Program-made: the position numbers and the translations under genes
Assembly (NCBI RefSeq): GCF_963576675.1
Contig: NC_088910.1
Span: 28,708,531 to 28,772,530 of the forward strand
Length of the DNA: 64,000 bases
Source: Euphorbia lathyris
Lineage: Eukaryota; Streptophyta; Magnoliopsida; Malpighiales; Euphorbiaceae
Direction: 5' to 3'
Shown: one piece after another, positions 1-11,002 of the stretch
How the letters are laid out: every line of letters starts with the position of its first letter
Position numbering within the stretch: the stretch's first letter is position 1
The notes under the pieces: model-generated
Seen by the model: only the letters and a program-made list of their open reading frames with translations
Databases searched by the model: none
Told to the model about the DNA's origin: nothing

Positions 1-257
1 GCAGCTCTATTTCTCATCTCAATAAAAACCTCATTTACATAGTATAATGAAACTGAGTATAATATGGTAAATCAAAGTGGAGAGTAAACAGAGACTGTAA
101 TGAGAATCAGAATGCAAAGAGAGTGAACGAAGAGTTAGCATCAAACATCAATCTTAACCTTAAATCAAATTAATTCCCCAAAAACAAGTTATTTAGCACC
201 GAATTCATGTTTACTACCAAATACTAAACAAATTCATGTTCAAAATCAAAACTCAAA

Positions 258-480
258 TTTGAAGAAACTACAAATTACCTTTAATTAGCAACCAGCAAAA
301 TCAAAGTTGAATGGCAGCCCGCACAAGAAAGATAAAGGCAGACTGAAATCGCAACAGCAATCGAAAACTAGCAACAGCAATCGACAGATGAGAGCACGAA
401 ATAGAAGGGCAGACTGCACACGGAATAGGGTTCAAAGAGAAGACGCCGGGAAAGAAGGAAAAGGAATCATAGAAAAGAAA
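258..480 (-). other. possible 5' leader exon of a gene lying left of the window
   Basis: Read on the minus strand this stretch is pyrimidine-rich like a plant 5' untranslated leader. It ends near 280 in a candidate splice donor (AAAG followed by GTAATTTG). No coding region can be followed to the left edge, so the gene is not identified. A 60-codon plus-strand frame at 307-489 is Lys/Arg/Gln-rich, contains a near-duplicate of a 14-bp word, and matches no family I know. The assignment is inference only. Confidence 0.2.
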
Positions 481-1330
481 GACGACTAAAAGCCAAAATG
501 GGTTGGGATGTAAAATATCTTTTTAGACTTAATAATATTTTGGAATTTTTAGGAATGTCACAATAGATTGTTTATGTGGTAACAAAATTAACATCAATTA
601 ACTTTTCATCAATTTTGGATGTGATTTTACTAATTCGGATGGATGAGGAGTTAAATATGATCAAATAATAGGTCAAAGACTAAATACACAAATTTTGGAT
701 AAGTCAAGGGTCGAATGGTGCGTTTTGCCTACTTCATTTATTCCTACAAGAACCAATTGAATTTAATTTGATCCATTAAATAAATAAATTTTTTATAAAT
801 AAATTTTAATCCTTCAATTTTATCCGAAATTTAAACCTAATTAATAACTAATTGATATAAAATAGAGGAGTGAAATTGTTTGTGTAAATATAGAAATGAA
901 AAAGGTAATGATGAAAACAAAATTACAAATGAATAAAACTGTAGGAGCTTACAAGGTAGCAGAGCAGAGGAGGCAGCAGGAAGTTATGTAATCGGACGGC
1001 TAGGGTGAGAGTGGGACCAACTATATTTCCAGAAGTAATAAAAAAGAGAGAGGCAGCTTTATACGTAGAGACCTGTTTATTGCCTTTGCAGAGTCTGCTT
1101 CTGATTCTGGTTCATCTTTTTTCAATAATTTAATAAAATTTAATTTAAATTTGGGCTAATCAGCCAACGATCTTTGTAAAGCTGTTTTGCTTTTGGAAAG
1201 GATTATTTAAAGCTTCTATTCTTATTTTATTTGCTCTTTCTTCTTTTAAACAATATTACTTTTTCATCCACCCCTTTTTACATACCAATCTCTCCACTCT
1301 CCTATTAGATAAGTTATATGTATAAGAAGA
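481..1330. other. intergenic, no gene seen
   Basis: AT-rich sequence with no open frame longer than a few dozen codons and no recognisable repeat termini. I see nothing further in it. Confidence 0.5.
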
Positions 1331-1334
1331 AGCC

Positions 1335-1678
1335 TTAATGCTCCTCCAGCTCTTTAACTTGTTCAAATTGGTCATTTTATCCCTCCAACTCATCAAATGT
1401 TCTATTTATCCATTTAACTCCATAAAAATAATATTTCCTATCCCCTTAACTTGTCCAAATTAGTTATTTTACCCCTCCTCAACTCATCGAATGTTCTATT
1501 TACTCCCTTAACTTCATAAAAGTGGCATTTCTCACACCTTATGATCATATTTACCCCCTTAACTCCATAAAAGTAGGATTTCTTATCTCTTTATAGTGCA
1601 AAATTAATAGCACTTATTCAAATGAGTTTGAAAATATATATTTTTAATATCAGCTTTTTATTTTACCCCTCCTCAACT
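1335..1678. repeat. degenerate tandem units ending at a truncated LTR
   Basis: About three imperfect units of roughly 100 bp, each containing CAACTCATC, ATGTTCTATTTA and TAACTCCATAAAA. The last unit is cut exactly where the truncated left LTR begins, at a shared CATC. This looks like subterminal repeat sequence of another transposon. Confidence 0.5.
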
Positions 1679-1865
1679 CATCTGCTGACTTCGTCTTGAC
1701 TTTCTCTTATAGATTTTTAGTTCATGTTCTTATTACTTAACTTACTCAACATTGAACAAACACATTAGTACAATTAAATCAAATCACTTAAATTTAATTG
1801 TTTAATCATGGAATTAACTAAAATAATTTTGTCAAATCAAAATCATGTGGAAAGGTGTTTCAACA
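1679..1865 (-). repeat. truncated 3' LTR (terminal ~187 bp)
   Basis: Near-identical to the last ~187 bp of the LTR at 11003-12383, ending in TTTCAACA. The remaining ~1.2 kb is missing, and the junction lies at a CATC shared with the flanking repeat, which suggests a microhomology deletion. Confidence 0.9.
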
Positions 1866-1880
1866 AACTCCCCCATTTTG
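1866..1880 (-). other. polypurine tract
   Basis: On the minus strand AAAATGGGGGAGTT lies directly beside the 3' LTR. This is the expected site and composition for plus-strand DNA priming. Confidence 0.8.
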
Positions 1881-2430
1881 ATGTTGGCGAAAATCTTCAA
1901 CACGGAACTCAGTGTTGAGCTCCCCCATGATAGTTGACCTTTTATACTCCTGAAAATATTCCCCCGTAAGGGTTGGATCTAATGACTTAGTTCAGCTCTA
2001 AACCTTCTAAGATCTAATCGAGTGAAACTAAGGCTTGAATCCACTGACTTAGTTCAATTCTAAACCTTCTAAGATTTAATCGAAATGAGTCTAAGGTCAG
2101 CTTTCAGAAGTAGGTCAATACTTGGAACATTTTTCCTTTACTCATTTTTAATACTTAGTCAAGTTCAAAGTTAAGGTAAGCTGAGTATATTAATTGGAAC
2201 TTAGTAGTTTTGCTCAGTGGCCAAGTACTTGTATAATTTGTATGTTCACAAGTTTCAATTTATTTTGTTCAATGAGTAGTTATATGAGAAAGGTCAGCAT
2301 TTAGCACAACTTATAAAGCATCATAGATAAAGGACAAGTATGTGAAAAGATGCTTGTATTGATAGTATTCAGCAATAAGAAAATATGTCAACAACAAAGT
2401 ATCTAAACAAAATCAAGCTAACTAAGAATT

Positions 2431-5400
2431 CTATTTTCTAAGGTTGACTTGAATTTGTCTGGACTTGGATTTCGGTTGCTGACTAGGGTTTTGTTGCTGG
2501 GTTTGCTTGTCGGGGGCAGCAGAAGTTGAGCCGGGATGATATTTCTTTTGTTGAGTTCCTTCTGCTTGTTGCGTATCTTTCTCCCCCGTTTTGTCAGCAT
2601 CACCGGGCTGAGGGGCAAAAGCATAAAACTGACCCCTCTGAACAGCACGAGTCAAGATAGCTGAATATTGTTGCATGTGACTCGTACTTTCTTTGAGACC
2701 ATTGAAGACCTGGATGCCATCTACCATACTGGATGCGGGGATCTTAATATGAGTGCTGAGCATACTGAGTAGAAATTCAAGCGACTTCCCAATCCAAGTA
2801 ACGGAGTCGGTCATCCGAGCATACGACTGATAATACATCTTGAGCATGGAGGCATCGTAGATATGACGCTGAGCGTTCAGATGTCGTACATGATCAAAAG
2901 TCGTTTTAGTGCAGAGTAGGATGTCGTTGGTCTTAGCCTGGTCAGTTTCCATATCCGCTCTGGTTAAGCTGAGTAGGCGCACAACTTCAGCTACTTGTTC
3001 AATTGTGCATTGAGAAGAGGGGGAAACGAGGTCTTGAGCTCCAGTTAGCTCAGCGGTCAGTTGGGTGAAATGCTGAGTGACTTCAGCAGAGGTTGCGAAT
3101 GATGAGTGAACGGTAGATAGGGCATTGATTTTCCCTTCAATTGAGTCCATGTGATTTACCATCATAAGCTGAAGCTCCGCCAGCTTGACCATAAAATCTT
3201 GCTTGGGCTGCCGAGAGACCAAAGATGTCATAACGTTCATCAGCTCCTTCAGACCTTTGAGTTCGGTCAAAAGTTGCGTGATGGATGAGAGTTGAGTCGG
3301 CTCAGCAGGAGTGGACCCAGCAGCAGTGGTTTGAGACTGATCAATTGCTTGTAGAAGCATATGGGCTGAGTTGATGATTCGACGTCCTGACTTAGAGGCG
3401 TTGAGAAAGTTGTAGGAATCATGTTCAGTATGGTTCTGCGAAGTCTCAGGGGCCATTTCTTTGTCAGCAGCCGGGATATTGATATTGGGTTACTGACCAA
3501 AAGTAGAAGTGCCAGCTTGGTTATGAGCAGCATCCTTATTTTGAACGCCAGCAGCAGGAGCTGACTGGCTGACTATCTGCTCGGTAGGAGTTGGAAGTGT
3601 TTGCTCAGCAGAAGTATTGACTTGCTCAGTGTCAACTTGAGTGGAGACTTGTAATTGAGTTTGAGGTAACTCAAGGTTGTCTTTAGCAGGATTTCCCAAT
3701 ACTTGCTCGTTGAATTGAGCAGTAGGGACTTCGAGCACTTGCTCAGTGGAAGGTGGAGCAGTAGTGTCCGTAAAAACTTGACCCTTGAGAATTTCTGGTC
3801 GGCTTGTTCCTCAGTTTGAGAAACAGAGGCTTGCTTTTCCTGAACCTGACTTGGAGGGGGTTCTGTGATGTTGGTGAAGAAGTTGAATTGTAGCCCAATT
3901 AGGTCAGTAATAGGGTCCCTCAGCAGAGATTCATCCAAGATGTCTATGAGGTTAGGCTTCTGTGCCTTCCGCTTGAACCGCTTTTCCATGCTTCCCTTAT
4001 GATTTTTGGTTGGAGGAGAAAGGACAGCAGAGAAAGGTTCTGGGGACTCAGGAGAGGAGTTGATTCCAAAGTCAGCATAAAGGTCCTCAACAACCTTGTT
4101 CTTCACTAGAGACTTAGCTCCTTGTTCAACAGCGTGCTCAGCAGCAGCTGTGTTACTGGGCTCAGCAGACTTAGACTTGTCAGCTTCAGGCTGTTCCTCA
4201 GTACAACCTAGCTCTTCCTCCTGACTATAAGGAGTCTTTTCCAGATCAATTCCCTGAGCTCATAAGAAATGTGAATCCTTTGAGATGACGAATTCGAGTG
4301 GAGCAGCATCCAATAGCATCATCCCAGAGGTTTTCTTCCTCTTTAGGGGTTGCTCAGGTGTCTCCTCATTTTCTTCCTTAGGCTCAGCTCTTTTCTTCTT
4401 TCTTTCAGCTGACTCTGGTTTCTTTTGAGCTGACTCAGCAGGAGCAGCTTTCATCTCACCCACCACCAGCCTGATCTTCTTCACAGATTTATTGATGTAT
4501 TTGGCTTTTGGTGTTGAGGATGGGTTAGCTTTCCTCTTATTGTCCTTCTTGGGTAGCTCAGCAGGTGCTTCTTCAACCATAATTTCCTTTCCTTTCTTAG
4601 ATTTGAAAGGAAGGCTGTGAGCTACCCCGAACAAGATTCCAGAGGTGATTTTAATGCCTTCTACATCAATTTCCCTCTTTAAGCTGATCTTATGATCCTG
4701 AAGAATTTTGGTGATGAGAGAATCCATCCTGAGGATCCCGGTGCTGCGTTGGAAAGCCCCAATAAGAAAGACGGGCATGTTGAGTGGTTGGTACTTGAGC
4801 ATATGCCAGATAAAGCATTGTTCAAAGTTAGATGCGGAGGAGGTAGCTTTGACCTTTGGGAAAAGGTAGTTGGTCAGTATGTAGTGTGTTTGTCTTTGAG
4901 GCTGACCCAAATTAGTACTGGAGACTTCACCAACATGGTTCTTGGGTTTACAGAACTCAGCCTCGTACTCAACATGCTTATAATCATTAGTGCATCGTAG
5001 TTCTGCACCTTCTTCTTTCAGATCTAGCAATATAGCAAGATAAGAAGGGGTGATAGTGATCTCCTTGTTCTTGACCTGAGTCACCATATAGTCGACGTCA
5101 TCGTCAGCTACTTTCAGGTTTGCGTAGAATTCCTTCACTAGTTGTGGGTAGGTTGTTCCAAGGAGAGAGAGGAGGGTAGTCCATCCGTTCTTTGAGATCC
5201 ACTCGCAGAAGGGTTTCTCAGCTTCGATTAAGCTTTTAGAGAACCATCGGGAATGGAAGACGTTGAGGTTCTTGATACTGCTGAAGACTAGAAAGAACTT
5301 CCTTTCCTTTGGTTTCTTGTTCTTCTTCTCCTTCTTATTCTTTGAAGGAGTTGATTGCTCAGTACGGGGGTTTTCACCGAGGATGCTGACCTCGGCCATA

Positions 5401-5546
5401 GGCTGGTCCAGCTGACCATGGGTTTGTTGTTTGGACTCGTAGGAAGATGTTTCTTGATACTCCTGCTCAACTAGATAAGGAGGATTAATGTCGGAGCGGT
5501 TGTCATCGTATTGGTCACTGGAATTGTTCTGGGAATCGTTAGACAT
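2431..5546 (-). pseudogene. extra 3' ORF of the Sirevirus-like element (env-like/additional ORF), broken
   Basis: This was originally one frame of about 1,035 codons downstream of pol. It is now broken by TGA at 4260-4262, a frameshift near 3793 and TAA at 3490-3492; the frame resumes after each. The product has an acidic Ser/Gln-rich N-terminus, then a folded stretch with LVKEFYANL that recalls the 'putative plant transposon protein' domain of some plant LTR elements. A Lys-rich, Pro/Ala/Glu-rich middle follows, then a mostly helical C-terminal third. I see no clear signal peptide or fusion motif, so envelope function is unproven. The start at 5546 is the first ATG, with no upstream in-frame coding. 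Confidence 0.7.
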
Positions 5547-6063
5547 CGTGTTCTTGGGAAGTTCTTAAGAAACTCATAAAAATTGGGAATTTGAGAGAGA
5601 GATCGAGTGCGAAATTTATCAAGCGTAAGGTGAATAGTGAGAAATCGTCTACTATTTATAGCCGGTGCGTGTTGATCTGATAGGTCAGAGTTACGGTGGA
5701 ATTTGAATCAATTAACGGCATTTAACTTTGACATTAATGACACATTCGGCGTATAGTTTTCTAATTATTACGCTTACATCACCCTAGGTAGCTACTTAAA
5801 TACGCGTGCAAGCATTAATTGTTCAAGTTATTTAACTCAGCATTTAAGATACTAAACGTTTGAAGTTCTGAGTGTATAGTTTAGTGTAGAAGGGATACTC
5901 AGCATGTGTAGTAACTTAACATCTACCAATCACTCAATATGTATAGCAACTCAGCATATAGTGATTTCATATCATTCATATTTGCTCAGCATATGACAGT
6001 TACTCAACATGTGATAATCACTCGGCATATTATAATCACTCAACATTCATTTTACTCAGAAAT
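5547..6063 (-). repeat. pol to 3' ORF spacer with degenerate ACTCAGCATRTG repeats
   Basis: A non-coding gap between the RNase H end and the 3' ORF. From about 5885 to 6060 a 20-25-bp unit built around ACTCAGCATATG recurs at least six times with drift (CTCAATATG, CTCGGCATAT and so on). It could be a regulatory or splice region for expressing the 3' ORF, but that is a guess. Confidence 0.6.
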
Positions 6064-9000
6064 TTATTGAAGAGGATTAGACATACCGATAGCTTCCCTT
6101 AATATGCTGAACTGCTCACGAGCCAATGGCTTCATGAAGATATCTGCAAACTGTTCATCTATTGGAACATAGGTCAGCTTGATCTCACCTTTGAGTACAT
6201 GATCTCTGATGAAGTGATGTCTAATGCTGACATGCTTCATCCTGTTGTGCTGGATTGGATTCTTTGACAAGTCAATGGCACTTTTGTTGTCACATTTGAC
6301 TTCAATTGTTTTAGTCTGAACTCCATGGTCATCCATCTGTTGCTTGATCCACAAGACTTGAGCAACACAGCTTCCAGCAGCAATGTACTCAGCTTCAGTT
6401 GTTGACAAGGCAACTGACGACTGCTTCTTACTAAACCAAGATATTAGACAGCTTCCAAGAAAATGACATCCTCCTGAAGTACTTTTCCGCTCAAGCTTGT
6501 CTCGTCCATAGTCAGCGTCAGTGTATCCAATGAGTGTGAAATTATTTGTATTAGGATACCATAAACCTGCATTCATTGAGCTTTGCAAATATCTAAGGAT
6601 TCTTTTTACAGCTATGTAATGAGATTCCTTGGGGTCAGCTTGATATCTTGAACAATAACATACTGAGTACTGTATATTTGGCCTACTTGCCGTTAGATAG
6701 AGTAGAGAGCCTATCATACCTGGGTACAACTTGCTGTCTACTGACTTACCTTTTTTGTCAGCACAAAGTACAGTGTCAGTACCCATTGAGGTAGATATTG
6801 GCTTACAATTTTCCATTTTGAATTTCTTCAATATCTCATTGGCATACATAGTCTGGGTGATAAAGATGCCGTTTTTGCCTTGTTTGATTTGAAGTCCAAT
6901 GAAGAAGTTGAGTTCTCCCATCATAGACATCTCAAACTCAGTTTGCATTTGCTTGCTAAATTCCTTGCACATTGACTCATTAGTAGCACCAAAAATAATA
7001 TCATCAACATATATTTGTGCCAACAGGGTATCTTTACCCTTTTTCTTAATGAATAGGGTTGTGTCGGCTTTTCCTTTGACATAGTTTCTGGTCAGCAAGA
7101 AGCTGGTCAGCCTTTCGTACCAAGCACGTGGTGCTTGCTTCAGGCCGTACAAAGCCTTTTTGAGTTTATAAACATGGTTTGGGAACTTTGGATCCTCAAA
7201 CCCTGGAGGCTGACTAACATAAACCTCTTCATTTATAACGCCATTAAGAAATGCACTTTTGACATCCATTTGGAACAATTTAAAATTCATAAAGCTAGCA
7301 TATGCACACAATATTCTTATAGCTTCTAATCTAGCTACAGGGGCAAAGGTCTCACCATAGTCAATACCTTCCTGCTGACTGTAACCTTGAGCTACAAGTT
7401 TGGCTTTGTTCTTGACTACGTTTCCTTGTTCATCTAGCTTATTACGAAATACTCATTTTGTTCCTATGGTCCTTTGATTCCTTTGTTTAGGCACTAAATC
7501 CCATACTTCGTTTCTTTTGAATTGATCGAGCTCCTCTTGCATCGTATTTATCCAGAATTCATCGTTCTCAGCTTCTGAAAAGTTTCTTAGTTCAAGAACT
7601 GACACGAAGGCTACGTTGCTGAGATATCTCCTGAGTTGATTTCTGGTCATCAGGGTGTTCTCAGCGGCATCAAGAATGCTACTTTCAGAGTGTCCTCTTG
7701 GAACCTTGATCTCTTTTGGAAATGTAGTGTCTTCAGGGGTAGGTGTTTCGACAAACTCTGCAAGATTATACTGGTCAACAAAGATAATTTGAGGTTCGTT
7801 TTTACCTTTGATCAGCCCTTGAGGTAGTGACTCAGCGGCTCCATTTTGGTCAGCGGAAGCTGAACATGGGTCATCTTCGATAGGCTGACTTATCTTCCCT
7901 GCAGGGTCAGTTTCATCGAACTCAATATATACAGACTCTTCTAAGACCTGAGTTCGTTTATTAAACACCTTATATGCTTTACTGTTTGTTGAGTAGCCTA
8001 AAAAGATAGCTTCACCGGCTTTTGAATCAAACTTAGCAAGGTTGTCTTTAGTATTTAGAATAAAACATTTGTAACCAAAGGCACAAAAATATCCAATGTT
8101 GGGTTTTTGTCCTTTCCAAAGTTCATAGGGGGTTTTCTTAAGTATAGGTCTGACTAGAGCCCTATTGAGTATATAGCAAGCTGTGTTGACAGCTTCACCC
8201 CAGAAATACTTTGGAAGCCTATTCTCACTCAGCATTATCCTAGCTATCTCGACTAAGGTTTTGTTCTTCCTCTCAACTACCCCATTTTGTTGAGGAGTTC
8301 TAGGAGCAGAAAAATTGTGGTCAATGCCGCTGACTTCACAGAATTCATCAAATTGTTGATTTTTGAATTCTCCGCCATTATCACTTCGGATGTAAGCTAA
8401 TTTTAGGTCTTTATCATTTTCAAGTTTTCTAACCAATGTTGAGAACATATCAAACGCTTCATCCTTGCTGCTCAGCAGGATGACCCAAGTGTACCGAGAG
8501 AAGTCATCTACAATGACCAAGGAAAATGTCTTACCACCCAAGCTCAGCGACTGGACTAGTCCGAAAAGATCCAAGTGTAGTAACTCTAATGGACGCTTGG
8601 TTGAGACTACATTTTTACTTTGAAAAGATTTCTTAGTTTGTTTTCCTTGCTGACAAGCATTGCATAATTGATCCTTTTCAAACCTGAGTTTGGGCAATCC
8701 CTCAACTAATTGCTTTCTTGCTAATTTGGCAAGGAGATCCATGCTTACATGACCAAGTCTCCTATGCCATAGTCGGGAATTATCTTCCTTTGACACTAAG
8801 CATATATTCTTTGAAAACTTCTTTTCCAAGTTTAGCATGAAAACGTTGTCAACACAAGGTGCAGTTAAAATCAACTCATTTGTTTTACCTTCGAGTATTT
8901 TACACTCAGTGGCATCGAATACAACCTTTCTACCGCTGTCACACAGCTGAGCTACGCTCAGTAGGTTATATTCAAGTCCTCTAACTAGGGAGACTGACTC

Positions 9001-10940
9001 AATAGTAGGATTACCTCCAACAGTACCTGACCCTACTATCTTACCCTTTTTATTGTCTCCAAAACTTACATTTCCTCCTCGTTTATGCACAAGTGTGATG
9101 AACTGAGTTTCATCACCAGTCATATGCCTTGAGCATGCGCTGTTAATGTACCATAGCTTTGACTTCTCAGCACACCTCAGGCTCACCTGCAATGTAACTA
9201 GTTATCTTTAGGTACCCAAGTCTTTTTGGGTCCTTGTTTGTTAGAGTCAACAGGTGATGTATCATACTTAATTTTGTGACTGCATACATTTATAGTGTTG
9301 CCATTTTTCCCACAAAAGTCACAATAAACTTCCCTTTGGGGATATTTCCATTTTTGGTCAGCACGTTGCTGCTGAGCATGCCAACACACCTTTGTGGTGT
9401 GTCCTTTCTTTCCACAACATTCATATTGACCATACTGCTGAGTATTCCATCTTTGCCGACTAGTACTTGAATACTCAGCTTTTGGATAGAACCTTTTATT
9501 TGCCGATGAACTCAGCTGGTTCTGTATGGATGTGATGTCCTTTCTCAGCTTCTTAGAATATGATTAGACTTCAGAGACAAACCTATGCATGATTTTTAAG
9601 TTTTCATCTTGCCTGGTATTGTCCTGGAGGAGATGTCGGAGATCACTTAGATTGACCTCCTCAATCTCATCACATCGCCTGCTGAGTGCTTGTATTTTTT
9701 TGTTACACTTTTTGATAAGTGTATAGAGGTCACTCAGGGCATTAATCATTTCATTTCTGAGCAAAGGTAGAGATATTACCTCAGTTGTGTGTTCCTCATG
9801 GTCAGATTCAACGGAGAGGTCAGCTTGCTCAAAATGACAGAGGCCAGCAGACTCGTCAGCCATAAAACAGATGTTGGCTGACTCAGTGGCATCAACTTCT
9901 GATGATGTTGACTCATCACTATCGCTCCAGGTTGCCACCATTGCCTTTCTACTGCTCTTCTTATCTTTCTTCAAGGTAGGACAGCTTGACTTAATATGTC
10001 CAGCTTGATGACATTCAAAGCAGGTGACTGGTTTTGAGCTGTCTTTCTTGTGTCTACTGTCACTTGACTCAGCTTTGTATTTGTCATTCCTTTTGAATGG
10101 CCTTTTGCTGTATTTGTTATTTTTTCGAAACAACTTTTTCATTTTTCTAGTGAACATGGCCATTTCCTCATCATTTGATGAGTCAGCTTCCGTTGAGTCG
10201 GCTTTCATGACAAGAGATTTTTGCTTCTTGTCTTCAGACCTTTCCTTTACTTCGAAATTCTTCATTGAAATCTCGTGGGTCAGCAGAGATCCAATGAGTT
10301 CATCATATTTATAGGTAGTCAGGTCCTGAGCTTCTTCGACAACTGTCTTCTTAGCCTGCCAGCTTTTGGGAAGACTTCTTAGAATCTTCTTCACCTGTTC
10401 TTCTTCAGTGAAGTTCTTGCCGAGTCTCTTAAGCTCATTGATTATGTTAGTGAATCTTGCATTCATTTCAGAGATGTCTTCATTGTCATTCATCTCGAAT
10501 AGCTCGTACGGCCGCATATGTTGATTCACCTTGGACTCTTTAACCTTGCTGGTTCCTTCATAGGTTACCTCCAGCTTTTTCCAGATTTCTTGTCATGACT
10601 CACAACCTGAAATCTTATTGTATTCCAGAGCATCTAAAGCACAGTGAAGCATGTTTATAGCCAAAGCATTATTTTGCAATTTCTTGAGGTCATCTTCTCA
10701 CCATTTGGCCTCGCTTTTGACAGTTTTTACACAATCAATAATTTAATAGGGAACAAAAGGGCCTTGGACTATAGCTTGCCATGCACTCATATTTGTTGCC
10801 TGAATGAAGTTTTTCATCATGTTCTTCCAAAACGTATAGTTTGACCCGAAGAACAGCGGAGGCCGACTAATAGATAATCCCTCAGGGAGTATCTGAGTTG
10901 TTTGATTTCCTGGAAGGAAACGTGTGTTGTTCTCAGCCAT
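6064..10940 (-). pseudogene. copia gag-pol polyprotein, degenerate
   Basis: One ancestral frame from 10940 to 6064. Gag occupies about 10940-9400 with zinc knuckle CFECHQAGHIKSSC near 9990 and two further Cys/His clusters near 9400 and 9310. Protease lies near 9130, where the family's WYLDSGCSRHMTGD reads WYINSACSRHMTGD, so the catalytic Asp is Asn. The pre-integrase HRRLGH motif and integrase core (DLFG, SDNGGEF, PQQNGVVERKN) follow. RT shows YVDDIIFG, and RNase H carries TDADYGRD and STTEAEYIA. Stops lie at 10743-10745, 10698-10700, 10593-10595, 9564-9566 and 7450-7452 (a former Trp). A one-base deletion near 9196 separates gag from protease. The polyprotein is dead but recently so, because the frame is otherwise clear. 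Confidence 0.92.
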
Positions 10941-10988
10941 TACAGGGATCAGCTCAAAATAGTTTTATCTTGAATAGTGAACTGTTAG

Positions 10989-11000
10989 GCTCTGATACCA
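10989..11000 (-). other. primer-binding site (initiator Met tRNA)
   Basis: Minus-strand TGGTATCAGAGC, complementary to the 3' end of plant initiator tRNA-Met, lies two bases inside the LTR that starts at 11003. It fixes the element's orientation. Confidence 0.95.
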
Positions 11001-11002
11001 CT

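Noticed and set aside
307..489. 60-codon plus-strand ORF as a gene
   Set aside because: Low-complexity basic peptide with an internal duplication, no family match; the minus strand looks like a leader instead.
4692..5000. Plus-strand ORF of 102 codons
   Set aside because: Antisense of the retroelement's 3' ORF, which has the recognisable domain.
1866..5546. Envelope protein call for the 3' ORF
   Set aside because: No signal peptide, membrane anchor or fusion motif is visible, so I only call it an additional ORF.
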